A DNA stretch of 64,000 nucleotides from Sphingobium sp. Leaf26 (GCF_001421665.1 NZ_LMKV01000001.1:186230-250229), one strand, 5' to 3'; numbered from the stretch's first letter, positions 1 through 9,206 are shown. Program-made: numbers and translations. The notes: generated from the letters alone by a model not told the origin.

Positions 1-393
1 GACAAGGCGAACCCCGCCGCGTCGAAGGTGTCGATCGAAGTACCGATCGCCAACCTGACCACCGGCATCCCGGCGCTGAACGAGCATCTGGCCAAGGCCG
101 AGTTCTTCGACGCTGCCAAGTTCCCGACCGCGACCTTCGTGTCGACCAGCGTGAAGCCCGAAGGCGCGACCGGCGCGACCATCAGCGGCAACCTGACCAT
201 CAAGGGCATCACCAAGCCGGTCACGTTGGACACCGAATTTTACGGTGCCGGTGCCAACCCGATGAACAAGAAGGAAAATATCGGCTTCGTAGCGACCGGC
301 ACGATCAAGCGCAGCGATTTCGGCATGGGCATGGCGGTGCCGGTCGTCGGTGACGCCGTGGAGTTGAAGATCATCGCCGCGTTTCAGAAATAA
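1..393 (+). CDS. YceI family protein, 5' end outside the window
   Basis: The frame is open from the first base, so the N-terminus with any signal peptide is missing. The visible 130 residues show the YceI lipocalin-like barrel pattern: FPTATFVSTSV, then GNLTIKGITKPVTLDTEF, then RSDFGMGM and a closing VELKI strand. YceI proteins are small periplasmic barrels that bind isoprenoid or other amphiphilic ligands. The physiological role here is not known. A second YceI gene follows after only 18 bp, so the two are probably co-transcribed. Family assignment is firm; ligand is unknown. Confidence 0.88.
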   Translation, partial: DKANPAASKVSIEVPIANLTTGIPALNEHLAKAEFFDAAKFPTATFVSTSVKPEGATGATISGNLTIKGITKPVTLDTEFYGAGANPMNKKENIGFVATGTIKRSDFGMGMAVPVVGDAVELKIIAAFQK

Positions 394-411
394 CGGTCGG
401 AAGTAAGCGCC

Positions 412-1038
412 ATGCGCACGCCGGCCCGGCTCGCCCTGCTTTTCGGCATGGTCGCGCTCGTGCCGGCGACTGCTGCGCCGCCCGTCGTTCCGCCGCTCGC
501 GCCACCGGTGCGGGCGGCGTTCTACGCTCCGGGCCATTATGCGGTCGATAGCGATGCGACCAGGGTGCATTTCCATGTAAAGGCGCTGGTCGGCGGCTAT
601 GAAGGCGACGTCCTTGCTCCTCAGGGCAGTGTCGTCATCGACCCGGCCCGCCCCGATCGCGCCACCGTCGACATCAGCTTCCCGGTCGAGAAACTGACCA
701 CTGGGGACGCCTCGACCGACGCCATGCTGAAGGGCGACAGCTTTTTCGACATGGGCCAATATCCCACCATCCGCTTTACCGCGCAGGATGCGCCGCTGGT
801 GAACGGCGACGCCCCCACACCGGTGGCAGGCGAACTCACCATGCACGGGCAGACCCGTCCCGCCACCCTCTCCGTCCGGCTGGTCGGCACCACGCCGGAC
901 GAGGCGCCGGGCCTGTCGGTGCTGCATTTTACGGGCACGATGACGGTCGAGCGCAGCCAATATGGCATGGGCTTTGGCCGGCCGTTCGTGTCCGACCATG
1001 TCGACCTGACCATCGACGCAATATTCCGTCGCGGGTGA
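412..1038 (+). CDS. YceI family periplasmic protein
   Basis: This 208-residue protein starts with a signal-like segment (MRTPARLALLFGMVALVPA) followed by a proline-rich linker and a YceI barrel. Visible family motifs are DATRVHFHVKALVGGYEGDV, the strand around FFDMGQYPTIRFTA, GELTMHGQTRPATLSVRL, and the closing SQYGMGFGRPFVSDHVDLTI. It is a divergent second copy of the preceding gene (18 bp gap), so this is a tandem YceI pair. A periplasmic isoprenoid/amphiphile-binding role is inferred from the family only. No regulation is visible apart from the shared upstream promoter, which lies outside the window. Confidence 0.85.
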   Translation: MRTPARLALLFGMVALVPATAAPPVVPPLAPPVRAAFYAPGHYAVDSDATRVHFHVKALVGGYEGDVLAPQGSVVIDPARPDRATVDISFPVEKLTTGDASTDAMLKGDSFFDMGQYPTIRFTAQDAPLVNGDAPTPVAGELTMHGQTRPATLSVRLVGTTPDEAPGLSVLHFTGTMTVERSQYGMGFGRPFVSDHVDLTIDAIFRRG

Positions 1039-1098
1039 TCGCCGCCGCGAAAGAAACATCTTTACCCCTGCCACCGAAAAAGGGTAAGGGGCGGCATC

Positions 1099-1146
1099 AT
1101 GCAGAGCGTCTCGCTTCTTACCCTGCTACGACTTACACGCCCTTAG
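1099..1146 (+). CDS. leuA leader peptide (15 aa, Leu-rich)
   Basis: A short reading frame, MQSVSLLTLLRLTRP-stop, lies 123 bp upstream of leuA. Five of its 15 codons are leucine (positions 6, 7, 9, 10, 12), including the rare CTA. A purine-rich AAGGGG element sits about 8 nt before its ATG. Its stop codon lies inside the first arm of two alternative RNA stems. This is the classic arrangement of a translated attenuator that senses charged tRNA-Leu. It is too short for routine gene callers. The call rests on sequence architecture and gene context, not on homology search. Confidence 0.75.
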   Translation: MQSVSLLTLLRLTRP

Positions 1147-1269
1147 GCGTGGCTTTTGTGCTGCCTTCCGGCTAAGGGCAGCGTCGATCCGCCTAAGGGT
1201 ATCCAGAACAGTCAAGTCGTACACCGGAAGCGCTGTCATGCGCTCCGTGTCAGGAAGTAGTTTGATCCC
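1139..1269 (+). promoter_or_regulatory. leu attenuator / alternative stems upstream of leuA
   Basis: The segment CCCTTAGGCG (1140-1149), which contains the leader stop, is perfectly complementary over 10 bp to 1190-1199. It can instead pair over 8 bp (GCCCTTAG, 1139-1146) with 1172-1179. A third stem, CTGCC 1161-1165 with GGCAG 1177-1181, competes with the second. A further hairpin (1225-1233 with 1240-1247) lies just before the leuA ribosome-binding site. No clear poly-T tract follows, so control might act on translation of leuA or by a non-canonical terminator. Confidence 0.6.
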
Positions 1270-2943
1270 ATGATGCTGACCGATCCCGCACAAAAATATC
1301 GCGCTTTCCCGCAAGTGGACCTGCCCGGCCGCCAATGGCCGTCGAACGTCATCACCAAGGCGCCGCGCTGGCTGTCCACCGACATGCGCGATGGCAACCA
1401 GTCGCTGATCGACCCCATGAACGCCGAAAAGAAGCGCCGCTTCTTCGACCTGCTGCTCAAGGTCGGCGTGAAGGAGATCGAGGTCGGTTTCCCCGCCGCC
1501 GGCGCGACCGAGTTCGACTTCATTTCCGGTCTGGTCCGCGATGGCGCGATCCCCGACGACGTCATGCCGCAGGTGCTGACGCAGGCGCGCGAAGACCTGA
1601 TCGCCACGACCTTTGAATCGCTGCGCGGCGCGAAACAGGCGATCGTCCATGTCTATAACGCGATCTCGCCGGCCTGGCGGAACATCGTGTTCCAGATGGA
1701 ACGGCCCCAGATCCGCGACATCGCGATCCATGCCGCCAAGCTGCTGCGCGACAATGCCGCCCGGATGCCCGACACCGACTGGCATTTCGAATATTCGCCC
1801 GAAACCTTCTCCACCGCCGAACTGGATTTCAGCCTGGAGTGCTGCGAAGCGGTGATGGAGATTTTGCAGCCGACGCCCGATCGCCCGCTGATCCTGAACC
1901 TGCCCGCGACGGTCGAGTGCGCTACGCCGAACATCTATGCCGACCAGATCGAATGGATCTGCCGCAATATCTCGCGCCGCGACAGTGTCGTCATCTCGCT
2001 GCACACCCATAATGACCGGGGCACTGGCGTCGCCGCCGCCGAACTGGGCATCATGGCCGGCGCCGACCGCGTCGAAGGCTGCTTGTTCGGTAATGGCGAG
2101 CGCACCGGCAATTGCGATCTGGTGACCGTCGCGCTCAATATGTACACGCAGGGCATCGACCCTGAACTGGACTTCAGCGACATCGACGAAGTCATCCAGA
2201 CCGTCGAATATTGTAACCAGTTGCCCGTCCACCCGCGCCATCCCTATGCCGGCGAACTGGTGTTCACCGCCTTTTCCGGCAGCCATCAGGACGCGATCAA
2301 GAAGGGCTTTGCCGCGCAGGAAGCGCGCAACGACCTGTTCTGGAACGTCCCCTATCTGCCGATCGACCCCAAGGATCTGGGCCGCGATTATGAAGCGGTG
2401 ATCCGCGTCAATTCGCAGTCGGGCAAGGGCGGCGTCGCCTGGGTGCTGCAACAGGACAAGGGCTATAAGCTGCCCAAGAAGATGCAGGCGGACTTTTCGA
2501 AGGTGGTGCAGGGTCTGGCCGACCAGTCGAGCCGCGAACTCAACGCTGCCGACATCGGCGAAGCGTTCGAGGCGCATTATTGCCTGACCGGCGAACAGCC
2601 CTATGCGCTGATCGACTATCATGAGAGCGGCGTGGCCGGCGACCGTATCTTCACCGGCAAGATCGCGCATGAAGGCGGCGAACGCTCCATTTCCGGGCGC
2701 GGCAACGGCCTGCTCTCTTCGGTGCTGGCCGCGCTGCGCGACGAACTGGGCATCAGCCTGGAAATCGCGGACTATAGCGAACATGCGATCGGCGCGGGCA
2801 GTGACGTCAACGCCGCCGCCTATGTCGAATGCCGCACGCCCGACGGCCGCACGCTGTTCGGCGTCGGCACCGACAGTGACGTGGCGACCGCCTCGGTCAA
2901 GGCCGTACTGTCCGCCGCCAACGGCATCGCTGTGCGGGGGTAA
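1270..2943 (+). CDS. leuA: 2-isopropylmalate synthase
   Basis: This enzyme condenses acetyl-CoA with 2-oxoisovalerate, the first committed step of leucine synthesis, in the cytoplasm. The 557-residue protein has the HMGL-like barrel (about 35-310) with the metal/substrate motif [11 protein letters not shown] near the start, [14 protein letters not shown], and the metal-binding HTHNDRGTG. The C-terminal LeuA allosteric domain (about 440-557) ends in the [15 protein letters not shown] ... [13 protein letters not shown] region. Length fits the longer LeuA subtype used in many alphaproteobacteria and fungi. An AGGAAG element precedes the ATG by 12 nt. The upstream Leu-rich leader implies control by leucyl-tRNA charging. 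A perfect inverted repeat follows the stop codon. Confidence 0.97.
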   Translation: MMLTDPAQKYRAFPQVDLPGRQWPSNVITKAPRWLSTDMRDGNQSLIDPMNAEKKRRFFDLLLKVGVKEIEVGFPAAGATEFDFISGLVRDGAIPDDVMPQVLTQAREDLIATTFESLRGAKQAIVHVYNAISPAWRNIVFQMERPQIRDIAIHAAKLLRDNAARMPDTDWHFEYSPETFSTAELDFSLECCEAVMEILQPTPDRPLILNLPATVECATPNIYADQIEWICRNISRRDSVVISLHTHNDRGTGVAAAELGIMAGADRVEGCLFGNGERTGNCDLVTVALNMYTQGIDPELDFSDIDEVIQTVEYCNQLPVHPRHPYAGELVFTAFSGSHQDAIKKGFAAQEARNDLFWNVPYLPIDPKDLGRDYEAVIRVNSQSGKGGVAWVLQQDKGYKLPKKMQADFSKVVQGLADQSSRELNAADIGEAFEAHYCLTGEQPYALIDYHESGVAGDRIFTGKIAHEGGERSISGRGNGLLSSVLAALRDELGISLEIADYSEHAIGAGSDVNAAAYVECRTPDGRTLFGVGTDSDVATASVKAVLSAANGIAVRG

Positions 2944-2947
2944 TCAA

Positions 2948-3017
2948 CTGTTCCCCGGCGCAGGCCGGGGTCCAGATCAGATTGTGGAACTGGACCCCGG
3001 CCTGCGCCGGGGAACAG
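2948..3017. repeat. 28-bp perfect inverted repeat, TTCCCCGG family (family A)
   Basis: Arms 2948-2975 and 2990-3017 are exact reverse complements over 28 bp, with a 14-nt loop. The arm core is TTCCCCGGCGCAGGCCGGGG-like. It lies between the convergent leuA and M20 peptidase genes and could fold as a bidirectional transcript end. Single or shortened copies of the same core occur at 8711, 20408, 32734 and 52109, all outside genes. This marks it as a dispersed REP-like family rather than a unique terminator. Confidence 0.9.
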
Positions 3018-3025
3018 CCTCCTCC

Positions 3026-4388
3026 TTACCGCGCCAAAGCGCGCACAACCCGGTCCCACTGTTCCAGCGATTCCGGGATGCCGGCCACCGGCACCCGCTC
3101 ATTCAATCCATGGGCAAAGCCGTCCTCGGCCTTCATGAACAGGCTGGACACGCCGTAACTCGGCACCCCCAAAGCGCGGAAATAGAGGCTGTCGGTGGCC
3201 CCCGCCGACATGCCCGGCATCACCGCAATGTCCTTCGACCGCGCCAGCACCGCGCCGCGCACCGCCCGCATCACATCCCCGCGCAGAGGAGAGGCATCGC
3301 TCGCCAGCGGATCGCCCAGCGTCTTCACCGTGGCGCTGCTATCACCGACCACCTTCACCAGTTGCGCCTTCACATCATCGATCTTGACGCCGGGGAAAAT
3401 GCGGCAATTGACGCTGACCTTCGCGCTTTGCGGCAGAGCGTTCAGCGCATGGCCCGCCTGCGCCATGGTCGCGACGCAGGTGGTGCGCACCTGCCCGATG
3501 AACTCCGGCCGGGTGGACAGCAATTCCGCCGCCGCCGCATCGCCGCTCTGGGCATAGCGCTTCATCGCCTGCCCCACTTCGCCACCGATCCGGTCGGCCG
3601 ACAGCGCCAGCGACGCCTTGGTCAGTTCGTTGCGCATCGGCGGAAACTTGTACGCCGCGATCGCGTCGATCGCTTTCGCCATGCGATAGATGGGATTGCC
3701 GGGCGTCGGCGCGCTCGAATGACCGCCCGCATCGGTGAAGGCGAATTCGAAATCGGCATAGCTCTTCTCGCCCGCCTGCAACTGGTACAGGACCGGCTTG
3801 CCCTCATCATTCAGCAACCCGCCACCGCCATCGCCGTTCAGCAGCAATTCCAGCCCCTTATATTGCTGCGACAATGGTCGTCACCATGTCGGTTTCTTCG
3901 TCGCCCGACAGGATCAGGATGACGGTCCGACGCGGTTTCCAGCCTTCCTTCTTCCACTGCGCCATGGTCGCGACCATCATCGCGACATCATATTTATTAT
4001 CTTCCGACCCGCGCCCGAAAATATAGCCATTTTCCTCGACGGGCACGAAGGGATCGCGGGTCCAGTCCGCCCGGTCCGCCGCCACCACATCCATATGGCC
4101 GATCAGGCCCAGCGGCTTCAGCTTCGGGTCGCTGCCCCTGATCGTCGCGGCGAAGGTCGCCGTCTCGCCCATTGGCGTGATGACGATATCCGCGTCGGCA
4201 AAGCCCGCCGCCTTGAGCACGGAGGCATAATAGGCCGCCAGTTTGGGTACCTGCCCTTCGCCCTGCACGGTCTTGATCGCGACCGATCGCATCAGGATAT
4301 CCTTGGCCGCACCAGCATCGGCCGCCGCCTGCGCGCCCTGCGGCAGGGCCAGCAGCGCCGCCCCCAGAAATACGCCCCGCATATCCAT
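3026..4388 (-). pseudogene. M20/M25/M40 family metallopeptidase, frameshifted
   Basis: Two adjacent frames together make one exported M20 zinc peptidase. The N-terminal part (start at 4388, signal peptide MDMRGVFLGAALLALPQGAQA) carries LGLIGHMDVVAADRADWTRDPF and GRGSEDNKYDVAMM, then ILSGDEETDMVTT, after which it reads into a stop (TAA near 3858). The C-terminal part resumes as LSQQYKGLELLLNGDGGGG in another frame, with the dimerisation domain from ADFEFAFTDAGGHSSAPTPG onward. The whole span is 1363 nt, not a multiple of three, and the break is near 3868-3876. Either the gene is inactivated or there is an assembly error. A RBS-like AGGGAG precedes the ATG at 4388, and longer in-frame starts are less likely. 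Confidence 0.85.
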
Positions 4389-4574
4389 ATATCTGCACTC
4401 CCTGATGGACCGATGCTGCATCTGTGGCATAGCGGATCGGCCGGGCCAATGCGTTTGACCGGCTGCATGGAAAGAGGGCCACCTCATCCCTGTTTTACAT
4501 CAGTCAAGAATTGCTTGCGCGCAATCGGCCTGCCAGCGCCCATATAGGCCGCCGGTCGCCCCGAAGGAAAAGTC

Positions 4575-5876
4575 ATGGCCCTCCATTATCGCAGTTTCGG
4601 ATTTCAGGTTTTGGCCGGCATGGCCGTGGGGCTGCTGCTGGGCCTTGTCGCCCGGCAGATCGGCGCAGGGCCGGACGGCGACCTCAACGGACTGGCGACC
4701 GCGCTCAAGACGGTCGGCTCGATCTTCGTGTCGTTGCTCAAGGCGATCGTACCTCCGCTGGTCTTCGCCGCCATCGTCGCGTCGATCGCCAATCTGCGCG
4801 CGCTCGACAATGCGGCGCGCCTTGCCGGCCAGACCCTGCTCTGGTTCGCCATCACCGCCCTGATCGCGGTCGCCATCGGCATTGCCATCGGTGTCATCGT
4901 CCAGCCGGGCGCTGGCCTGCATGGCGCGGCGCTGGCCATGGGCAAGAGCGACAGCATGGGCGGCTGGCTCGATTTCCTCAAAGGCCTGGTTCCCGGCAAC
5001 AGCCTGGCCCTGTCGGCCGGCACCAAGATCACCGACGGCGCAGCCAGCACCAGCATCAGCTTCAACATCCTGCAATTGCTGGTCATTTCGATCGCAGTGG
5101 GCCTCGCCACGCTCAAGGTCGGTGAGAAGGCCGAGCCTTTCCTCGGCTTCGTCCGCTCGCTGCTGGCCGTGGTACGCGCGCTGCTCGGCTGGGTCATCCG
5201 CCTGACGCCGATCGGCTCGGCCGCGCTGATCGGCACCGCCATCGCCACCTATGGCTGGAGCGCGCTGGCCCAGCTCGGGACGTTTACCGCCGCCATCTAT
5301 CTCGGCCTCGCGCTGGTCCTGCTGGTCGTCTACCCGACCTTGCTGATCGCCAATGGGCTGAAACCCGGCCCCTTCTTCGCCAAGGCCTGGCCGGCGATCC
5401 AACTGGGCTTCGTCTCGCGCTCCTCGGTCGGCACCCTGCCCGTCACCGAAGCCGTGACCGAGCGGCTGGGCGTGGACAAGGGCTATGCCGCCTTCGCCAT
5501 TCCCCTGGCGTCGACCACCAAGATGGACGGCTGCGCCTCCATCTATCCCGCGCTGGCGGCGATCTTCGTCGCGGGCTTCTACGGCATCCCGCTGCATTTC
5601 GTGGACTATGCGCTGATCGTCTTCGTCTCCGTCATCGGCTCCGCCGCGACCGCCGGCCTGACCGGCGCGATCGTGATGCTGACGCTGACGCTCTCGACAC
5701 TGGGTCTGCCGCTGGAGGGCGTGGGGCTGTTGCTGGCGATCGACCCTATCCTCGACATGGGCCGCACGGCGGTCAACGTCGCGGGGCAGGTGCTGGTCGG
5801 CGTGATCGTCGCGGAGCGCGAGGGTATATTGGACGAAGCGGCTTATTATGGCCAAGAGGCGTTGGTAGAGGCATGA
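4575..5876 (+). CDS. dicarboxylate/amino acid:cation symporter (DAACS family)
   Basis: This 433-residue inner-membrane transporter has the GltP/DctA architecture: several hydrophobic segments, then hairpin and core regions. Visible family motifs are KAIVPPLVFAAIVASIANL (TM2-3 region), the first re-entrant hairpin SRSSVGTLPVT, the TM7 signature ASTTKMDGCA (NMDGT-like), and DPILDMGRTAVNVAGQ in TM8. These residues bind Na+ or H+ and the carboxylate substrate in characterised homologues. The hairpin differs from the common SSSAAT form, so the substrate cannot be named. It is divergent from the broken peptidase and shares a 186-bp promoter region. An AGGAAA element precedes the ATG. Confidence 0.9.
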   Translation: MALHYRSFGFQVLAGMAVGLLLGLVARQIGAGPDGDLNGLATALKTVGSIFVSLLKAIVPPLVFAAIVASIANLRALDNAARLAGQTLLWFAITALIAVAIGIAIGVIVQPGAGLHGAALAMGKSDSMGGWLDFLKGLVPGNSLALSAGTKITDGAASTSISFNILQLLVISIAVGLATLKVGEKAEPFLGFVRSLLAVVRALLGWVIRLTPIGSAALIGTAIATYGWSALAQLGTFTAAIYLGLALVLLVVYPTLLIANGLKPGPFFAKAWPAIQLGFVSRSSVGTLPVTEAVTERLGVDKGYAAFAIPLASTTKMDGCASIYPALAAIFVAGFYGIPLHFVDYALIVFVSVIGSAATAGLTGAIVMLTLTLSTLGLPLEGVGLLLAIDPILDMGRTAVNVAGQVLVGVIVAEREGILDEAAYYGQEALVEA

Positions 5877-5889
5877 AGGCTGCTCTCGA

Positions 5890-5940
5890 CTTGACGCTTT
5901 TCACACTTCGGAAGCGTCAAGACATCGCTCCGGCGGAGCG
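5890..5940 (+). terminator. two consecutive hairpins after the symporter gene
   Basis: A perfect 10-bp inverted repeat, CTTGACGCTT at 5890-5899 with 5912-5921, is followed at once by a second palindrome (5926-5932 with 5934-5940). They lie just after the symporter stop and before the next gene. No T-run follows, so this may be a weak or factor-assisted terminator, or an operator for the downstream gene. Confidence 0.4.
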
Positions 5941-5994
5941 TCAGGTTTCCATCACGACAGGGCCGCAGCGCTCCTGGTCGATCCTGGCGCTTTT

Positions 5995-7032
5995 ATGCCT
6001 AACGACATTGACCGGGAACGTCGTTCGTTTCTAGTGCGTTATATCCAAATTCCCGGCAAGGTGGGGTCTGCGACAGACGGTATGAAGTCATATTATCGGG
6101 AAGCGCGCAGCGCCCTGGATTTTCTGGAATATCATCAACACGAACCATCCCCCGCAAACTACGATTTTGCGCTGCGCTACGTCATGGATCCTGCATCCAG
6201 ATTGGCGGCTGATGTCAATGATCTGACTTCGGACGGCCTGCGATTGACGGCGAACGCTATGACGACCCTGATGCAACGCCATGCAGCGCACGATACCGGA
6301 AAAGCGATCGATGATCGCGAGCGCGCCGTTGCACGGCATACGGAAGAACTGGGAACGTTAACGTCCGACGCCCATGATCTTACCGAGGCGCTTGGTCGCG
6401 ATGTCGGCGTGATCGTAAACCAGCCGGATCACTCCTTGATCAATACGAACAATCTGGTCATGCGGCTATCGGCGGCAGAGCGCGAGCTTGCGGAATTGCG
6501 CGACGAGTTCGTCACATTGCGAAATGCCATCAACGTTCCCGTCCAGCCCCGCTCCGATAGCGGCCAGGACGAATTGACCAATGCGCTGAACCAGACGGGC
6601 GCGTGGCGCGTGCTGGAACCGCTCCTAAGGGAAGGCCATATTTATGTGCTGATCATGTTCATCATTGATGATCTTGTCAGCATCAACGCCAGATTTGGAC
6701 GCGAGGTGGGCGACAATGTGCTCAACGCCTTCGCCGCGACGTTGCGACAGGAATTTCCTGAGGAAGATTTGATCCGTTGGAACGGCAATGAATTTCTTAT
6801 CGTGGTGACGGATGCCTCCTCCATGGCCGCCCGTATACGGGCGGACGAAGCGCTGGCCGCCTTTGCGGCGCGTCGCTTGCGGCTCCGCGGCACCGGGGAA
6901 TGGATCGGCGCCGTCACGGCTTCGGCCGGGATCGTGACAAGCAGGGGCGAAGAGCCGGAAGTCATATTGGAAATTGCGCGGTCCAGCGCATTGGCCGCAG
7001 CCGATCAGGGTGGCAACCGAACATTGGGATAG
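5995..7032 (+). CDS. GGDEF-fold protein with degenerate active site
   Basis: The 345-residue protein has an uncharacterised N-terminal region (about 25-170, containing YYREARSALDFLEYHQHEPS, a pattern seen in other alphaproteobacterial GGDEF proteins), a coiled-coil-like linker, and a C-terminal GGDEF-fold domain from about 190. The diguanylate cyclase signature is NGNEF at residues 263-267 (RWNGNEFLIV) in place of GGDEF. This loses the usual second glycine and the third-position Asp/Glu. Catalysis is therefore doubtful, and a binding or regulatory role is more likely. No signal peptide or membrane segment is seen. The annotated ATG has no clear RBS; an ATG at 6082 is an alternative start. Confidence 0.75.
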   Translation: MPNDIDRERRSFLVRYIQIPGKVGSATDGMKSYYREARSALDFLEYHQHEPSPANYDFALRYVMDPASRLAADVNDLTSDGLRLTANAMTTLMQRHAAHDTGKAIDDRERAVARHTEELGTLTSDAHDLTEALGRDVGVIVNQPDHSLINTNNLVMRLSAAERELAELRDEFVTLRNAINVPVQPRSDSGQDELTNALNQTGAWRVLEPLLREGHIYVLIMFIIDDLVSINARFGREVGDNVLNAFAATLRQEFPEEDLIRWNGNEFLIVVTDASSMAARIRADEALAAFAARRLRLRGTGEWIGAVTASAGIVTSRGEEPEVILEIARSSALAAADQGGNRTLG

Positions 7033-7361
7033 ATGCAAGCAGACATCGCGGCGGCGTGCGCCTGCGCCTGAGGGGCCAATCTCCATCCCATTGTCGCCCC
7101 GAAGGCCACATTGCGAACCGGACTTCGCAAAAACCTTCCTATTGCGAAGTCATCTCTCCCCATTCCGACCCGCGCAAAAGCGAACCCTGCGACGGTGTGT
7201 ACTTCGCAGCCTTCGCTAATCGCTCGCCACCCTAAAAGCCGCCAACCCCGCCCTGTCCTACTCGCCCGCCATCGGCTATAGGCCTTGCCCGACGCGGTGA
7301 TATGTCCCACGGACGCCCGCACGATCAACCGCCCACACACAGCCATAAAGTCACACCCATC
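7033..7361. other. 329-bp intergenic region with one hairpin
   Basis: No gene is supported here. A perfect 9-bp inverted repeat (ACTTCGCAA 7122-7130 with 7142-7150) may end the upstream transcript. The stretch GCGACGGTGTGTACTTCG at 7189-7206 recurs with one mismatch at 52402-52419, also about 140-155 nt before a gene. Confidence 0.4.
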
Positions 7362-8705
7362 ATGTCCCATCATCAGGTTCACATCATCGGCGGCGGCCTC
7401 GCCGGCACCGAGGCCGCATGGCAACTGGCGCAGGCGGGCATCCGCGTGCGCCTGTCCGAAATGCGCGGATCGGGGGACATGACCCCCGCGCACCAGACGG
7501 AGGGGCTGGCCGAACTGGTCTGCTCCAACAGCTTCCGCTCGGACGATGCGGACAAGAATGCCGTGGGCCTGCTGCATCAGGAAATGCGCCGGCTGGATTC
7601 GCTCATCATGGCGAGCGCCGAACCGGCCAAGGTGCCTGCCGGCTCCGCCCTCGCCGTCGATCGCCATGTCTTTTCCGACGCCGTCACCCGCGCGCTGGCC
7701 GATCATCCCAATGTGGAGATCGTGCGCGAACGGATCGACACTCTGCCCAGCGAAGGCATGACCATCGTCGCCACTGGTCCGCTGACCGCCCCCGGCCTTG
7801 CCCAGAGTATCGGCCAGGCGGCGGGCATGGAGCATCTGGCTTTCTTCGACGCGATCGCGCCCGTCATCCACCATGACAGCATCGACATGGATCAGTGCTG
7901 GATGGCCAATCGCTGGGACAAGATCGGTCCCGGCGGCGGCGAGGGGAAGGACTATATCAACTGCCCGATGGACAAGGACCAGTATCAGGCCTTCATCCAG
8001 GGGCTGCTCGACGGCGAAAAGACCGAGTTCAAGGAATGGGAGGCCAGCACCCCCTATTTCGAAGGCTGCATGCCGATCGAGGTCATGGCGTCGCGCGGGC
8101 CGGAAACGCTGCGTCACGGGCCGATGAAGCCGATGGGCCTCGACAATCCGCGTACCGGCCGCTGGCCCTATGCGGTTGTGCAGTTGCGGCAGGACAATGC
8201 GTCCGGCACGCTGTGGAACATGGTCGGTTTCCAGACGAAGCTGAAACATGGCCCGCAGATCGAGTTGTTCCGCACCATACCCGGCCTTGAAAAGGCGGAG
8301 TTTGCGCGGCTGGGCGGTCTGCATCGCAATACGTTCATCCAGTCGCCAAAACTGCTCGACCAGACGCTGCGCCTGAAAAGCGCGCCGCATATCCGCTTCG
8401 CCGGCCAGATGACGGGTTGCGAAGGCTATGTGGAAAGCGCCGCCATTGGCCTGATCGCCGGGCGTTTCGCTGCGGCCGAACTGCTGGGCCGCGACCTGAC
8501 CCAGCCGCCCGCCGACACGGCGCTCGGCGCGCTGCTCGGCCATGTGACGGGCAATGTGGTGAGCGCCGACTATCAGCCGATGAACGTCAATTTCGGCCTC
8601 TTCCCGACACTGGACGATGTGAAGAAGAAACAGCGCAAGGAAGCCTATACCGCCCGCGCCCGCGCCTCCTTCGGCGTGTGGATGGGGGATATGGAAATCG
8701 CCTGA
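7362..8705 (+). CDS. trmFO: methylenetetrahydrofolate-tRNA-(uracil-5-)-methyltransferase TrmFO
   Basis: TrmFO is a folate- and FAD-dependent enzyme that makes 5-methyluridine at position 54 (T-loop) of tRNA. The 447-residue protein begins with the FAD-binding Rossmann motif [18 protein letters not shown]. It carries the family segments [20 protein letters not shown], the [14 protein letters not shown] stretch with its cysteine, and [20 protein letters not shown] near the C-terminus. I chose the ATG at 7362 because the family starts immediately before the Rossmann motif. A longer frame to 7302 adds 20 unconserved residues. It ends 36 bp before the convergent EF-hand gene, with a family A repeat between them. 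Confidence 0.96.
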   Translation: MSHHQVHIIGGGLAGTEAAWQLAQAGIRVRLSEMRGSGDMTPAHQTEGLAELVCSNSFRSDDADKNAVGLLHQEMRRLDSLIMASAEPAKVPAGSALAVDRHVFSDAVTRALADHPNVEIVRERIDTLPSEGMTIVATGPLTAPGLAQSIGQAAGMEHLAFFDAIAPVIHHDSIDMDQCWMANRWDKIGPGGGEGKDYINCPMDKDQYQAFIQGLLDGEKTEFKEWEASTPYFEGCMPIEVMASRGPETLRHGPMKPMGLDNPRTGRWPYAVVQLRQDNASGTLWNMVGFQTKLKHGPQIELFRTIPGLEKAEFARLGGLHRNTFIQSPKLLDQTLRLKSAPHIRFAGQMTGCEGYVESAAIGLIAGRFAAAELLGRDLTQPPADTALGALLGHVTGNVVSADYQPMNVNFGLFPTLDDVKKKQRKEAYTARARASFGVWMGDMEIA

Positions 8706-8710
8706 CGTCC

Positions 8711-8735
8711 CGTTCCCCGGCGAAGGCCGGGGTCC
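8711..8735. repeat. family A palindromic repeat, single copy
   Basis: TTCCCCGGCGAAGGCCGGGG matches the arm of the 2948-3017 repeat with one change. It sits between the convergent trmFO and EF-hand genes. Confidence 0.7.
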
Positions 8736-8741
8736 GGCATA

Positions 8742-9206
8742 TCAGCATTTGCACTTCGCCTTCGCCGCCCGCTTGGGCGCAGTGGCGGCGAACTCCGCAG
8801 GGGTCAGCCTGCCATCCTTGTCGGCATCCGCCGCGCCGAACCGGTCTGCGGTCGCCGCCGCCCATTCCTCGAAGGACAGCAGGTTGTCGCCATCCTTGTC
8901 CAGCGCCTTGAACGCCCTGGTGCGGCTGCCCATCATCTCGACGCGGGTGATGACGCCGTCGCGATTGCGGTCGTAACGGGCGAAGCGCTTCTGCTCGCGG
9001 CTCTGCGGGCTGGCCTCGCCCGGCATCGGCGGTGCCTCCCCCACGGCATCGGGATCGCCCTCAGGCAGGCTCTCGACTTCGGGCGGCGGCGGCGGTGCAG
9101 CCGCAAGTTGCGGCACTGGCGCCGTATCGGCCCGACCCTGCCACCAGAACAGCCCGCCTGCGACCAGCAATAGCGCCGCCATGCCGCCCGCCAGCAATCG
9201 CCCCAT
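8742..9206 (-). CDS. membrane-anchored EF-hand protein
   Basis: The 154-residue protein starts with an N-terminal hydrophobic anchor (MGRLLAGGMAALLLVAGGLF), then a proline/acidic linker. Three EF-hand calcium loops follow: DRNRDGVITRVE, DKDGDNLLSFEE and DADKDGRLTPAE. All have the Asp/Asn pattern and closing Glu needed for Ca2+ binding. It ends in a basic KCKC tail. The ATG at 9206 is preceded by a strong GGAGGAGG site, which decides the start over a longer in-frame extension. The protein probably faces the periplasm as a calcium-binding factor; the partner is unknown. It runs convergent with trmFO, with a squalene/phytoene synthase-like gene 44 bp upstream. Confidence 0.8.
   Translation of the reverse strand: MGRLLAGGMAALLLVAGGLFWWQGRADTAPVPQLAAAPPPPPEVESLPEGDPDAVGEAPPMPGEASPQSREQKRFARYDRNRDGVITRVEMMGSRTRAFKALDKDGDNLLSFEEWAAATADRFGAADADKDGRLTPAEFAATAPKRAAKAKCKC

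Noticed and set aside
1126..2784. 552-codon open frame antisense to leuA
   Set aside because: It lies fully opposite a well-conserved leuA. Long antisense frames are expected at this GC content, and its His/Asp/Arg-rich composition resembles no family.
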